A DNA stretch of 38,514 bases from Modicisalibacter coralii (GTDB taxonomy: Bacteria > Pseudomonadota > Gammaproteobacteria > Pseudomonadales > Halomonadaceae): contig NZ_QWBW01000042.1 in the NCBI RefSeq assembly GCF_004117855.1, positions 1-38,514 on the forward strand, read 5' to 3'. Numbering within the stretch: position 1 is the first letter of the stretch; each line of letters starts with the position of its first letter. The notes below the pieces were generated by a model that was given only the letters and a program-made list of their open reading frames with translations, searched no databases and was not told where the DNA came from. The translations under genes and the position numbers were made by a program. Positions 12,143 to 21,185 of this stretch are shown piece after piece.

Positions 12143-13069
12143 TTACAACGACAGCAGCAACAGGATCAGCGGCGGCGAGAGCAGCGACAGCAGGAAGCCG
12201 CTGACCACGGCGATCGGCACGCAGGCCACGCTCCCGTATTGCTGGATCGCCGGCAGGGTGAAATCCATGGCGGTCGCGCCGCCGAAGCCGATCGCCAGCG
12301 GCGTGGCACGACGAATCAGCAGCGGGATCAGCAGGAAGGCCAGCAGCTCGCGGGCCAGGTCGTTGAAGAAGGCCGCGCCGCCGAGCACCGGCCCCAATTG
12401 ATCGCCGATCAAGATCCCCGACAGCGAATACCAGCCGAAGCCGGATACCATCGCCAGCCCCTCGTTCCAGTCGAGATCGAGCAGCGGCGCGGCCAGCAGC
12501 CCGGCGAGCAGCGAACTGGCGACGACCGTGAGGGCGATCGCCAGACCGTGACGGTTGAGGAGAATCTGCCGGAGCGGCATGCCCGAGTTGCGCAGTTGGC
12601 AGCCGATCAGCGCGAGCAGGGCATAGAGTACCCAGGTGGCGAGGTGCTCGGCGAGTTGGGGCGCCTCGGCCCAGCCCAGCGCCTTCAGGGCCACGCCCAG
12701 GACGATCCCGGCGACCACCACGCCGGCCAGCGACAGCGAGCCGGCCATCGCGGCGAGCTTGCTGGTCGGCGCGTTGGGCACGCTGGGCGAGGTGCCGGCA
12801 TGCAGCTTGCTGCGCCGCGACAGCGCATAGAGCGCCACCAGGTTGACGGGGGTGATCACCGCGAACAGCGTCGCGGCCTGACCGCTCATACGGGCGAGCT
12901 GGCCGCCGAGATCCTCGAAGCCGGTCAGGCTGATCCCCATCAGACCGAGGATGGCGTAGATCGAGCCGTTGACGCTGCGGTCGATCGCCCGCTGCACGCC
13001 GTCGTGGGTCACCGGCACCAGATAGCCGAGAATCAGCGGTAACAGAATCCAGAACAGGCCGGAAAGCAT
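12143..13069 (-). CDS. lysO: LysO-like lysine exporter (DUF340)
   Basis: Inner-membrane protein of 308 residues, close to the length of E. coli LysO (YbjE), which exports L-lysine and the toxic analogue thialysine. Many hydrophobic segments are seen, starting with LSGLFWILLPLILGYLVP. The DUF340 region has MVSGFGWYSLSGILIGDQLGP and a Gly-rich FGGATAMDFTLPAIQQYG, both typical of LysO. The start is ATG at 13067-13069, because AAGGAG sits at ideal spacing. ATG 13093 lacks such a site. It stands alone, convergent with the porin. Function by family. Confidence 0.8.
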   Translation of the reverse strand: MLSGLFWILLPLILGYLVPVTHDGVQRAIDRSVNGSIYAILGLMGISLTGFEDLGGQLARMSGQAATLFAVITPVNLVALYALSRRSKLHAGTSPSVPNAPTSKLAAMAGSLSLAGVVVAGIVLGVALKALGWAEAPQLAEHLATWVLYALLALIGCQLRNSGMPLRQILLNRHGLAIALTVVASSLLAGLLAAPLLDLDWNEGLAMVSGFGWYSLSGILIGDQLGPVLGGAAFFNDLARELLAFLLIPLLIRRATPLAIGFGGATAMDFTLPAIQQYGSVACVPIAVVSGFLLSLLSPPLILLLLSL

Positions 13070-13166
13070 CCACGCTCCTTGGGCGGTCGCCATGACAGGG
13101 GCGCCTACTCTAGCAGAGCGCGGAAGGCTTTCGGATGCGGCCGGCACGATGATCGCTGATGGGGTA

Positions 13167-13874
13167 TCAGCGTGAGTGATGGGCCGCGGGGTCGCGGTCG
13201 AGCGAGATCAGCTCCAGGGTACTGACGACCTTCCCCTCGCGCCGGTACTCGGCGCCCAGCAGCAACCCCGGAAGTTCGGGGGTGAAGCGCAGCAGCAGGT
13301 GGCGGTCGGGCTTGTCGGGTCGCCAGGTATCGACCCGCACGCTGGGGAAACGATGGCCGGATGCGAGGGTGTCGCCGCGTTCGGTCACGCGGTAGTCCAG
13401 GGTGACGGTATCGCCCCGGTGATCGAGATAGCGCAGCGTACACGGCTCGCTGTCCGCCCCCACGCAGGAAGCCGCAGGCGCCCGGCGCGCCAGCACGATC
13501 AATGCCGTCTGGCGATCCGGAAGGTCATCGAGTTCACGGCCGCTGAGCCGATAGTCGTCGCCCAGCCCGAACAGCCGATAGCCGCTGGTGTAGAACAGCG
13601 CATCCAGATGGTCGCCGGCGAGACGAAAGCGGCTCAGCTCGTGGCCTTCGGCGACGGCGATGCTCGCCCGCATGGCGCTTTGCCACTGACCGCCGTCATG
13701 GGTCAGCCGATGGTGGAGGGTCACGTCCGGCCAGCCGTCGACATGCAGGCGATAGGTCGCCGAAAAGGGCGCGAGCGAGGCGGCGGCCCGGACGGCCTGG
13801 GGGAGCGCGAGGCACGCCAGCAGAACCACTGCCAGGGCATGATTGCGCCACCGGGCCAGCGACGAAACGGACAT
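13167..13874 (-). CDS. DUF3108 exported protein
   Basis: Predicted exported protein of 235 residues with a signal peptide (residues about 1-31, hydrophobic LAVVLLACLALPQAVRAA). The mature part begins LAPFSATYRLHVDG and has the alternating hydrophobic pattern of a beta-rich fold found in DUF3108 proteins (FSATYRL; YTSGYRLFGLGDDYRL; DYRVTERGD; LLLGAEYRREGK). The family has no settled function and is thought to be periplasmic. It lies 97 nt upstream of lysO on the same strand and diverges from the DJ-1/PfpI gene. Cysteines at CVGADSEPC could form a disulfide. Confidence 0.65.
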   Translation of the reverse strand: MSVSSLARWRNHALAVVLLACLALPQAVRAAASLAPFSATYRLHVDGWPDVTLHHRLTHDGGQWQSAMRASIAVAEGHELSRFRLAGDHLDALFYTSGYRLFGLGDDYRLSGRELDDLPDRQTALIVLARRAPAASCVGADSEPCTLRYLDHRGDTVTLDYRVTERGDTLASGHRFPSVRVDTWRPDKPDRHLLLRFTPELPGLLLGAEYRREGKVVSTLELISLDRDPAAHHSR

Positions 13875-14024
13875 GGCAGCTCCTCGATGCGTCGATGCTG
13901 GTGGGACTCCGCGCCGGTCGGTGTGTTCCCGTCGCTGCGACTCGGCGTTTGCCGGCGCGCCTGCTAGGCTTGAAGCCTGCCCACCGGTTGAACCCCATCA
14001 TTCACCCTTCAGGAGAACACCGTC

Positions 14025-14585
14025 ATGGCCAAGATTCTGTTGATCGCGGGGGATTTCGTCGAAGACTACGAGATCATGGTGCCGTTCCAGGCCCTGCAGG
14101 CCATGGGTCATGCCGTGCATGCCATCTGCCCCGACAAGCGCGAGGGCGACAGCGTCAAGACCGCGATCCACGATTTCGAGGGCGATCAGACCTACAGCGA
14201 GAAGCCCGGTCACGCCTTCACCCTCAATGCCACCTTCGCCGAGACCGATCCCGCCGACTACGACGCCCTGGTGGTGCCGGGTGGCCGCGCGCCCGAGTAC
14301 CTGCGGCTCAACGAGCGGGTGCTCGAGGTGGTGCGCCACTTCATGGACGCCGACAAGCCGGTGGCGGCGATCTGCCACGGCGCGCAGCTACTGGCCGCCG
14401 CCGTGTCGCTGGAAGGGCGCAAGGTCTCGGCCTATCCGGCCTGCGCGCCGGAGGTGCGCCTGGCCGGCGGCGACTACGCCGACATCGCCGTGGACCAGGC
14501 CGTCACCTGCGGCAAGCTGGTCTCCGCCCCGGCCTGGCCGGCCCATCCGGAGTGGCTCAAGCAGTTCAGTGTGCTGCTGGCGTGA
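14025..14585 (+). CDS. DJ-1/PfpI family protein
   Basis: Cytoplasmic class-I glutamine-amidotransferase-like protein of 186 residues. The nucleophile elbow [13 protein letters not shown] carries C117 followed by H118, the arrangement of PfpI-type proteins. An acidic residue for the site comes from the N-terminal motif [15 protein letters not shown]. Members act as proteases, glyoxalase III or protein deglycases, and are often stress-induced. Which of these applies is not visible. AGGAG lies upstream of the ATG. It stands alone, diverging from the DUF3108 gene, and its length is normal for the family. Confidence 0.85.
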   Translation: MAKILLIAGDFVEDYEIMVPFQALQAMGHAVHAICPDKREGDSVKTAIHDFEGDQTYSEKPGHAFTLNATFAETDPADYDALVVPGGRAPEYLRLNERVLEVVRHFMDADKPVAAICHGAQLLAAAVSLEGRKVSAYPACAPEVRLAGGDYADIAVDQAVTCGKLVSAPAWPAHPEWLKQFSVLLA

Positions 14586-14859
14586 GGCGGCACCAAATCA
14601 TGTAGCGCCGCCCGTGCGGCCGTCCAGCGGGCCTGGCTGTCGTCCTTTGCCCATTCCCTTGGCGTTCGTCAGCCGGCGGCCCTGGCCCGGCCATGACGTC
14701 AGCGGCAGTTTCAGGCTCTGGTTCGAGGTTGTGAAAGGTAGCGACTCGTGAGAACTGACGGCCTCCGGGCGCGCCTTGTTCGGAGGTCAACAGCAGTACG
14801 CCGGTTGGTGCCATGGTGGCCGGTCACAAGCCGCTCAATGGGGGCGGCGTTGATCGCCG
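14586..14859. other. Intergenic stretch without recognised content
   Basis: 274 nt between the convergent DJ-1/PfpI and aminotransferase genes. I looked for a tRNA, a T-tailed hairpin and a short coding frame. Only a weak inverted repeat (CCTCCG near 14763, CGGAGG near 14781) without a T run is present. Nothing here can be annotated with support. Confidence 0.5.
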
Positions 14860-16062
14860 CTACACCCAGGGCGTGTGCTCCGGCAAGTCGGCAAGGCGCT
14901 GACCGATCAACTCGCCCAGGATGGCGATGCCCCGGGTGATGCGCTCCGGTTCGACGGTGACGAACGATAGCCGCAGGGTATTGGTCTGTGGCGCGTTGGC
15001 ATAGAACGACTCGCCCGGGACGAAGGCCACACGGCGGACGATCGCCTCAGAAAGCAGCTCGGTGCTGTCGATTCCAGCGGGCAGAGTTAACCACACGAAC
15101 ATGCCGCCCGCCGGCCGCTGCCAGTCGACTCCTGGCGGCATTGACTCGGCCAGGGCGGTCAACATCGCCTCGCAGCGCTCGGCATAGCGCGCGCGGATAT
15201 GCGGCAAATGCGCTTCCAGCAGGCCGGTTCTGACGCACTCGTGGACCACTCGCTGGGTGAAGCTGGGGGTGTGTAGATCGGCGGCTTGCTTGACCTGCAC
15301 CAGCTTGGCGATAAGCGACTCCTCGGCGATCACGTAGCCAAGGCGTAGCCCTGGCGCAAGCACCTTGGAGAAAGAGCCGAGGTGGATCACCCGCTGCGGC
15401 GCCAGCGAGAAGAGGCTGGGCAGCCGGTTGCCCTGATAGTCGAGTTCACCGTAAGGATCGTCTTCTACGATTGGCAGGTCGCGTTCCAGAGCGATCCTTG
15501 CCAAGGCCTCGCGCCGTGCCATCGGCAAGCGCCGACCGGTTGGGTTCTGGAAGTCGGGAATCGCGTAGAGGAAGCGGGCCTTCTCTGTAAGCCTCGCGTC
15601 CAGCGCCTGGGGCACCAGACCGTCGGCGTCGCTCTCCACCGAAACGTAGTCCGGCTCGAACAGCGAAAATGCCTGCAGCGCCCCGAGGTAGGTAGGCGTC
15701 TCGACCAGCACTCGGCTGCCGGGGTCGATCAGGGTCTTGGCGATCAGGTCCAGTGCCTGCTGCGAACCTGTCGTCAGCAGCACTTGAGCGGGGGAGACCT
15801 CCATGCCGCGGCGGGCCATGTGCTCGGCGATCCAACGACGCAGCGGCGCGAAGCCCTCGGTGGGGCCATATTGCAGGGCCGCTTCGGGGTCGTTGGCCAT
15901 TACCCGTGCCGTGGCCTCGCGTAGTGCCTCGACCGGAAAGGATTGCGGTGACGGCAGGCCGCCAGCGAAGGAGATGACATCGGGCTGTTCGGTGACCTTG
16001 AGTATTTCGCGAATCACCGAACTCGACAGGGCGTCTGCCCGCTGGGAAAACGGCCAGGGCAT
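14860..16062 (-). CDS. PLP-dependent class I/II aminotransferase (LysN/2-aminoadipate type)
   Basis: Fold-type I PLP enzyme of 400 residues. The Schiff-base lysine is K233 in [16 protein letters not shown]. Cofactor and substrate contacts are N173 in PDFQNPTG, the DDPYGEL motif (201-207) and the carboxylate-binding arginine near NTLRLSF. The opening [15 protein letters not shown] and [15 protein letters not shown] place it with 2-aminoadipate/aromatic/branched-chain aminotransferases of the LysN subgroup. It has no DNA-binding domain, so it is not a MocR regulator. The ATG at 16062 has GAGG six nt upstream and a good promoter further up. Its substrate is unknown. It stands alone between convergent genes. 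Confidence 0.85.
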   Translation of the reverse strand: MPWPFSQRADALSSSVIREILKVTEQPDVISFAGGLPSPQSFPVEALREATARVMANDPEAALQYGPTEGFAPLRRWIAEHMARRGMEVSPAQVLLTTGSQQALDLIAKTLIDPGSRVLVETPTYLGALQAFSLFEPDYVSVESDADGLVPQALDARLTEKARFLYAIPDFQNPTGRRLPMARREALARIALERDLPIVEDDPYGELDYQGNRLPSLFSLAPQRVIHLGSFSKVLAPGLRLGYVIAEESLIAKLVQVKQAADLHTPSFTQRVVHECVRTGLLEAHLPHIRARYAERCEAMLTALAESMPPGVDWQRPAGGMFVWLTLPAGIDSTELLSEAIVRRVAFVPGESFYANAPQTNTLRLSFVTVEPERITRGIAILGELIGQRLADLPEHTPWV

Positions 16063-16094
16063 GGAGGCCTCGAGGAAGAATTAGCAATCGAATC

Positions 16095-16123
16095 ATTTTA
16101 TTCGCCGTGCATGACGCACACAA
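16095..16123 (-). promoter_or_regulatory. Sigma-70-like promoter of the aminotransferase gene
   Basis: On the minus strand TTGTGT (16118-16123) and TAAAAT (16095-16100) are separated by exactly 17 nt, in an unusually AT-rich patch. Transcription would begin about 25 nt upstream of the ATG at 16062. Confidence 0.5.
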
Positions 16124-16130
16124 GCGTGCC

Positions 16131-16892
16131 TCAAGGCCGAATCCGGTACCCGGTACGGAAGATCCACGCCACGATGCCCAGGCACACGCTCAGGAACAGC
16201 AGGATCATCCCCAGGCTGGCGAACAGGCTGACGTCGGCGAGGTTGAAGAAGCTCCAGCGGAAGCCGCTGATCAGATAGACCACCGGGTTGAACAGGGTCA
16301 GCGTCTGCCAGAGCGGCGGCAGCATGTCGATGGAGTAGAAGGTGCCGCCGAGGAAGGTCAGCGGGGTGATCACCAGCAGCGGCACCAGTTGCAGCTTCTC
16401 GAAGTTGTCGGCCCAGATGCCGATGATGAAGCCGAGCAGGCTGAAGGTGGCCGCGGTGAGCACCAGAAACAGCACCATCCATAGCGGATGGGCGATCTGC
16501 AGCGGCACGAACAGGCTCGCCGTGCCCAGTATCAACAGTCCCAGAATGAGCGACTTGGTGGCCGCGGCGCCGACGTAGCCGAGCACGATCTCGAAGTGCG
16601 AGACGGGCGCCGAGAGCAGTTCGTAGATGGTCCCGGAGAACTTGGGAAAGAAGATCGCGAACGAGGCGTTGGACACGCTCTGGGTGAGCAGCATCAGCAT
16701 GATCAGCCCGGGGACGATGAAGGCCCCGTAGCTGACGCCCTCGATCTCGGTGATGCGCGAACCGATGGCGCCGCCGAAGACCACGAAATACAGCGAGGTG
16801 GACAGCACCGGCGAGACCACGCTCTGCAGCAGCGTGCGCCGTGCCCGGGCCATCTCGAAGCGATAGATCGAACGTACCGCGATGAGGTTCAT
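16131..16892 (-). CDS. yadH: ABC-2 type exporter permease (YadH-like)
   Basis: Membrane subunit of an ABC-2 exporter, 253 residues with about six membrane segments. The N-terminal amphipathic helix ([23 protein letters not shown]) and the conserved [15 protein letters not shown] near the C-terminus are typical of YadH and its relatives. It overlaps the upstream ATPase gene by four bases (16889-16892), so the two are translated together and form one exporter. In E. coli YadGH has no firmly established substrate. The same holds here. Confidence 0.85.
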   Translation of the reverse strand: MNLIAVRSIYRFEMARARRTLLQSVVSPVLSTSLYFVVFGGAIGSRITEIEGVSYGAFIVPGLIMLMLLTQSVSNASFAIFFPKFSGTIYELLSAPVSHFEIVLGYVGAAATKSLILGLLILGTASLFVPLQIAHPLWMVLFLVLTAATFSLLGFIIGIWADNFEKLQLVPLLVITPLTFLGGTFYSIDMLPPLWQTLTLFNPVVYLISGFRWSFFNLADVSLFASLGMILLFLSVCLGIVAWIFRTGYRIRP

Positions 16893-17875
16893 TGGCGCTC
16901 CCTGACCAGGTTGACGAAGATATCTTCCAGCGAGCTCTGGTGAGTATGCAGATCCTTGACCTCGATGCCGGCGCCGGTCACGGCGTTGAGCAGCCCGGCG
17001 ATCCCCGTCTGCTCGCGGCTGGCATCGTAGCTGTAGACCAGGGCATAGCCGTCGTCGGCGAGCTCCAGCGGGTAGCCGGCCAGCGCCTCGGGCACCTGGC
17101 CGAGCGGCGCCTGCAGCTGCAGGGTCATCTGCTTGCTGCCCAGCTTGCGCATCAGCGCATGCTTCTCGCTGACCAGCACGATCTCGCCCTTGTTGATCAC
17201 CCCGATACGGTCGGCCATCTCTTCGGCCTCCTCGATGTAGTGGGTGGTGAGAATGATGGTCACGCCGGCGTCGCGCAGCCCGCGCACCACGTTCCACATG
17301 TCGCGGCGCAGTTCGACGTCGACCCCCGCGGTGGGTTCGTCGAGAAACAGGATCTGCGGCTCGTGGGACAGTGCCTTGGCGATCAGCACACGGCGCTTCA
17401 TGCCGCCGGACAGCGTCAGCAGCTTGTTGTTGCGCTTGTCCCACAGGGCCAGGTCCTTGAGCACCTTCTCGATGTGCGCCGGATTAGGCGGCTTGCCGAA
17501 CAGCCCGCGACTGAAGCTGACGGTGTTCCACACCGTCTCGAAGGCGTCCGAGGTCAACTCCTGCGGCACCAGGCCGATCCGCGAGCGGGCGGCGCGATAG
17601 TCGCGGACGATGTCGTGGCCGTCGGCGAAGACCCGCCCGCCGCTGGGATTGACCAGCCCGCAGATGATGCTGATCAGGGTGGTCTTGCCGGCACCGTTCG
17701 GCCCGAGCAGGGCGAATATCTCGCCGCGCCGGATCTCCAGGTCGATGGGCTGCAGGGCCTGGTAACCCGAGGCATAGGTCTTGGTGAGGTTCTCGACCCG
17801 GATGATCGGCGTCGCGTGTCCGGTGTCCGGCGCCGTCGCGGGGGACGGCTGTGTCGCGGTCGGCATATCGGTCAT
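16889..17875 (-). CDS. yadG: ABC exporter ATPase (YadG-like)
   Basis: ATPase of the ABC-2 exporter, 328 residues. Walker A GPNGAGKT is at 58-65, Q-loop in GLVPQEL, signature LSGGMKRR at 155-162, Walker [13 protein letters not shown] at 175-186 and H-loop in [12 protein letters not shown]-terminal extension of about 80 residues follows, ending [14 protein letters not shown] as in drug and polysaccharide exporters. I chose the ATG at 17873-17875 (GGAAG upstream) over one 57 nt earlier, because the earlier leader looks non-coding. The N-terminus before the ABC domain is an unusual Pro/Thr-rich tail of about 22 residues. Confidence 0.85.
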   Translation of the reverse strand: MTDMPTATQPSPATAPDTGHATPIIRVENLTKTYASGYQALQPIDLEIRRGEIFALLGPNGAGKTTLISIICGLVNPSGGRVFADGHDIVRDYRAARSRIGLVPQELTSDAFETVWNTVSFSRGLFGKPPNPAHIEKVLKDLALWDKRNNKLLTLSGGMKRRVLIAKALSHEPQILFLDEPTAGVDVELRRDMWNVVRGLRDAGVTIILTTHYIEEAEEMADRIGVINKGEIVLVSEKHALMRKLGSKQMTLQLQAPLGQVPEALAGYPLELADDGYALVYSYDASREQTGIAGLLNAVTGAGIEVKDLHTHQSSLEDIFVNLVRERQ

Positions 17876-17953
17876 GGGTGTGCTTCCGCAGTAGGGACTC
17901 GCCGCGTGGGCGTGGTGACGGCACCTTAGCACATCGCCGCCGTCGGCAGGCTG

Positions 17954-18850
17954 CTAGGCGCTGTCGGCAAGGCGGCGTAGCGGTGCCGCCTGCTGTTGCA
18001 GCCAGTCGACGAACGCCTGCAAAGGCGCCTGCGCCAGGGGCGATTCGCGGCTGATGATGACGTACTCGGCGCCCGTGGGCCGCATGCCGAACGGGGCGAT
18101 CAGTCGCGCGTCGCGCAGATCGTCGTGGACCAGCGGCAGCGGGCCGATGGCCGTGCCCAGGCGGTCGATCGCCCCTTGCAGCGTGAAGTAGAAGTGGTCG
18201 TAGTATTGCTCTCCGGCGTTGCGGTAGGGCGTTTCGCTGGCCCGGCACCACTGTGCCCAGGCATCGGGCCGGGTGCGGCTGTGCAGCCAGCGGGCCCGGG
18301 ACAGATCGCGGCCCAGGGCCTCGTGCCAGCATTCGGGGTGGCACACCGGCCCGGCCAGTTCGGGGCACAGCGGCGTGATCGTCACCCCGTCGGGGCGCGG
18401 GAAGTCGAGCCGGCGTATCGCCAGGTCGCAGGCCGAGCGCTGCAGGTCGATGGGACCACCGGCGGTATGCAGGTCGACCATGGTCGACGGCTGGGTGCTG
18501 CGCCAGTGGTCGAGCCGCGGCATCAACCAGCGCATGGCCAGCGATGGCTCGCAGGACACGCTGAGCGTGACCGGGCCGTCATCGCGATTGAGTCGCTCGA
18601 GACCCGATTCCAGGGCGTCGAATGCCTTGTCGGTGGCCGTCAGCAGGCGGCGTCCGGCTGCCGTCAGACTGACGTGACGTGCGTGGCGTTCGAACAGCGC
18701 GACACCCAGGCGTTCCTCGAGCCGGGCGATCGCGCGACTGATGGCGCCATGGGTGACATGCAGTTCCTCGGCGGCACGGGTGAAGTTGCCCAACCGGGCG
18801 GCGGCCTCGAAGGCGGGCAGCGCGGCGAGCGGGGGGAGCTGGCGAGACAT
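17954..18850 (-). CDS. LysR-family regulator (GcvA-like)
   Basis: Transcription factor of 298 residues. The N-terminal winged helix-turn-helix is typical (LPAFEAAARLGNFTRAAEELHVTHGAISRAI, residues about 9-39, then LEERLGVALFERH). The rest is the effector domain (VTLSVSCEPSLAMRWLMPRLDHW) of the GcvA/AmpR group. It diverges across 100 nt from a LysE-type exporter, the classical arrangement in which the LysR protein controls its neighbour in response to an amino acid. The imperfect inverted repeat around 18892-18912 in the gap is a possible site. The effector is unknown. Confidence 0.85.
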   Translation of the reverse strand: MSRQLPPLAALPAFEAAARLGNFTRAAEELHVTHGAISRAIARLEERLGVALFERHARHVSLTAAGRRLLTATDKAFDALESGLERLNRDDGPVTLSVSCEPSLAMRWLMPRLDHWRSTQPSTMVDLHTAGGPIDLQRSACDLAIRRLDFPRPDGVTITPLCPELAGPVCHPECWHEALGRDLSRARWLHSRTRPDAWAQWCRASETPYRNAGEQYYDHFYFTLQGAIDRLGTAIGPLPLVHDDLRDARLIAPFGMRPTGAEYVIISRESPLAQAPLQAFVDWLQQQAAPLRRLADSA

Positions 18851-18950
18851 CGGTGAGTGTCGCTCACGGCAGCGGTGAAAAACGGTCGATTCCGTCGCCG
18901 CCCACGGCGGACGACAATCGCGGGATCGCGGTCATTCAGGACAGCTTACT

Positions 18951-19580
18951 ATGCTTCATCTTCCGGTTGAATTGCTCGCCGTGGCGGGCATCACGCTGCT
19001 GGCGGTCGTCAGCCCCGGCCCCGATTTCGCGTTCATCGTGCGTTGCGTGGTGACGCGTGGCAGTCGGGCGGGGTATCTGGGCGCGGCGGGGATCGCCACC
19101 GGCATTGCCATCCACGTCAGCTATACCCTGCTGGGCTTTGGACTGGTGCTGGCACGGCACGCCTGGCTGATCGACATCGTGCGCTACCTGGGGGCGGCTT
19201 ATCTGATCTGGCTGGGCCTGGGTGCCTGGTGGCCGCGCGATCGCGGTGACGCGAACGCGCAGACTCGCGATGTCCAGCGTGCCAGTGGCCAGGTTGCCGC
19301 CTGGCGGCAGGGGCTGCTGTGCAATCTGCTCAACCCCAAGGCGATGCTGTTCATCGTCGCGCTGTTCAGCCAGGTGGTGGCCACCGACACGACCTGGGTC
19401 GTGCGCTGCGGCTACGGCGTCTTCATCGTGTTGGCGCATCTGGTGTGGTTCGCCCTGGTGGCCCGGCTGCTGGCTCTGCCCGCCTTTTCGCGAGCCATTA
19501 CCCGCGGCGCCGGGATCATCGACCGAGTCGTCGGCGGCCTGCTGGTGGCGCTGGGGATCCGCATGGCCAGTCTCCCCTGA
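18951..19580 (+). CDS. LysE/RhtB-family amino acid exporter
   Basis: Inner-membrane exporter of 209 residues with about six hydrophobic segments. The family signature near the N-terminus is clear: VAGITLLAVVSPGPDFAFIV, and LLCNLLNPKAMLFIVALF in the middle matches the conserved NPK loop. ATG 18951 follows AGGACA. It diverges from the LysR gene, which probably regulates it. RhtB/LysE members export lysine, arginine, threonine or homoserine lactones. The sequence does not say which. Confidence 0.88.
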   Translation: MLHLPVELLAVAGITLLAVVSPGPDFAFIVRCVVTRGSRAGYLGAAGIATGIAIHVSYTLLGFGLVLARHAWLIDIVRYLGAAYLIWLGLGAWWPRDRGDANAQTRDVQRASGQVAAWRQGLLCNLLNPKAMLFIVALFSQVVATDTTWVVRCGYGVFIVLAHLVWFALVARLLALPAFSRAITRGAGIIDRVVGGLLVALGIRMASLP

Positions 19581-19599
19581 GCGGGGACGAGTCGGGCTA

Positions 19600-19633
19600 T
19601 TGATTATCAGGCTAAGTATCTGGCAGAATACCT
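19600..19633 (+). promoter_or_regulatory. Promoter and palindromic operator of the marR-type gene
   Basis: An AT-rich patch holds TTGATT (19600-19605) and CAGAAT (19624-19629), 18 nt apart. It overlaps a 20-bp imperfect palindrome (19614-19633) with outer arms AxGTAT and ATACxT, a shape typical of MarR-family sites. Transcription would begin at or within a few bases of the ATG at 19637, and there is no Shine-Dalgarno sequence. Confidence 0.45.
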
Positions 19634-19636
19634 AGC

Positions 19637-20083
19637 ATGATAAGTATTGAGTGCTTCGACCGCCTGCCCCTGGGGCTGAAGATCGCCTCCCTGGACCGTC
19701 ACTGGCGCGCTCAGCTCGACGCGGCCATGCAGCCGCTGGGCCTGACCCAGTCGCGCTGGGCGGTGCTGCTCCACCTCGAACGCCTCGGTGACGGGGCGAC
19801 CCAGTCGGCCATTGCCAACGACCTGGGTATCGAGCTGCCCTCGCTGATGCGCACCCTGGAAAACCTCGAAGCGGCGGGGTTGCTCGAACGCCGGCGCTGC
19901 CAGGCGGATCGTCGGGCACGCAGTGTCACCTTCACCCCGGCGGGGCGTACCGCCCTCGAACAGGTGCGCGAGCGCGTGGAAACGGCGCGTCGCTGTCTGC
20001 TGGCGGACGTCGATGCCGACGACCTGCGCGCCTTCGAGCGGGTGGCACGACGCATCTTTCTCAATACCCACCGAATCGACTGA
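19637..20083 (+). CDS. MarR/SlyA-family repressor
   Basis: DNA-binding regulator of 148 residues. The winged helix (SRWAVLLHLERLGDGATQSAIANDLGIELPSLMRTLENLEAAGLLERRR, spanning about 39-87) and the wing residues QADRRARSVTFTPAG are characteristic of SlyA/MarR. It is the first gene of a three-gene operon, 32 nt upstream of the HlyD gene. It probably represses this efflux operon until a phenolic or similar ligand binds. The ATG has no obvious ribosome site, which fits a leaderless message. A downstream ATG (residue 31) would cut into the dimerization helix and is unlikely. Confidence 0.85.
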   Translation: MISIECFDRLPLGLKIASLDRHWRAQLDAAMQPLGLTQSRWAVLLHLERLGDGATQSAIANDLGIELPSLMRTLENLEAAGLLERRRCQADRRARSVTFTPAGRTALEQVRERVETARRCLLADVDADDLRAFERVARRIFLNTHRID

Positions 20084-20115
20084 TACCTCGCAGGACGCTT
20101 GCACAAGAGAGACCC

Positions 20116-21177
20116 ATGACACCGGAACAACGCTTTGCCCGCTGGGTACAGGTCGCGCTGGCGGCCTTCGTGGTGCTGTTCGGCTACTTCCTGGTGGCCG
20201 ACCTGCACATGCCCCTCACGCCCCAGGCCCGCCTGATCCGCCAGGTGGTCAGCGTCGCGCCCCAGGTCTCGGGGCAGGTGACGGCGGTCGAGGTGGCCAA
20301 CAACCAGCATGTCGAGGCCGGGGAGGTGCTGTTTCGCATCGACCCGTCCCGCTACCGGTTGGCGGTGGACGAGGCCAAGCTGGCGCTGGAGCAGGCCCGG
20401 CGCGAGAACGCCCAGCTCGATGCCCGGATCGCCGCGGCGCGCGCCGATCTGAGCGAGGCCCGCGCCGATGCCGACAATCTCGCCCGCGATCTCGAGCGCT
20501 ACGAGGATCTGATCAAGCAGCACAACGTCTCCCGTCAGCAGCGCGATGCGACGCGTTCCCATTATCAGGCCGCCCAGGCCAAGGTCGAGGCCGCCCGGGC
20601 GAGCCTGCATCAGCTGGAGGTGGAGCGCGGCGACCCGGGCGAGGCAAACCTGCGGCTGCGCCAGGCGCGCAATGCTCTCGCCCAGGCGAAACTGGACCTG
20701 AAACACACCCGGGTGCGGGCGGACATCGCCGGTACGATCAGTAATCTGCAGCTCGAGGCGGGAAGCTATGCCGCGACCGGGCAGGCGGTGCTGGCGCTGG
20801 TCGGTGACGTGCCGGATCTGGTTGCCGACTTCCGTGAGAAGAGTCTGCGCCATGTGCATGCCGGCACCCCGGCCGCCGTGGTCTTCGATGGCCGGCCCGG
20901 CGAGGTGTTCGCGGGGCACGTCACCAGCCTGGACAGCGGGGTACGCAATGGCCAGCTCAGCGCCAACGGCGAACTGGCGAATCCCGTCGAGTCGGATCGC
21001 TGGGTGCGTGATGCCCAGCGCATGCGCATCCACGTGGATCTGGACGAGGGCGTGCCGGACGTGCCGCCGAGCGGCGCCCGGGCGACCGTGCAGCTTTATC
21101 CGAGCGACAACCCCCTGTTCGATGCGTTGGGTCGCCTGCAGATCGATCTGATCAGCCTGTTGCACTACATCTATTGA
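20116..21177 (+). CDS. HlyD/EmrA-family periplasmic adaptor
   Basis: Membrane fusion protein of 353 residues. A single N-terminal membrane segment (VALAAFVVLFGYFLVADL, about 12-29) is followed by a lipoyl half-domain (SVAPQVSGQVTAVEVANNQHVEAGEVLFRID). A long coiled-coil hairpin rich in Ala, Arg and Glu comes next (about 85-185), then the second lipoyl half (LKHTRVRADIAGTISNLQLEAGSYA) and a beta-barrel (VVFDGRPGEVFAGHVTSL). It bridges the inner-membrane pump encoded next with an outer-membrane channel elsewhere in the genome. No TolC-like gene is present here. Start and length are normal. Confidence 0.88.
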   Translation: MTPEQRFARWVQVALAAFVVLFGYFLVADLHMPLTPQARLIRQVVSVAPQVSGQVTAVEVANNQHVEAGEVLFRIDPSRYRLAVDEAKLALEQARRENAQLDARIAAARADLSEARADADNLARDLERYEDLIKQHNVSRQQRDATRSHYQAAQAKVEAARASLHQLEVERGDPGEANLRLRQARNALAQAKLDLKHTRVRADIAGTISNLQLEAGSYAATGQAVLALVGDVPDLVADFREKSLRHVHAGTPAAVVFDGRPGEVFAGHVTSLDSGVRNGQLSANGELANPVESDRWVRDAQRMRIHVDLDEGVPDVPPSGARATVQLYPSDNPLFDALGRLQIDLISLLHYIY

Positions 21178-21185
21178 GGCGCCCC

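Noticed and set aside
12239-13042. Plus-strand open frame opposite lysO
   Set aside because: Low-complexity Gln/Arg/Gly sequence typical of antisense frames in GC-rich genes, and the opposite frame is a clear membrane protein.
14700-14745. GGTTCGAGGTT resembling a tRNA T-arm
   Set aside because: No matching acceptor, D or anticodon stems could be formed around it.
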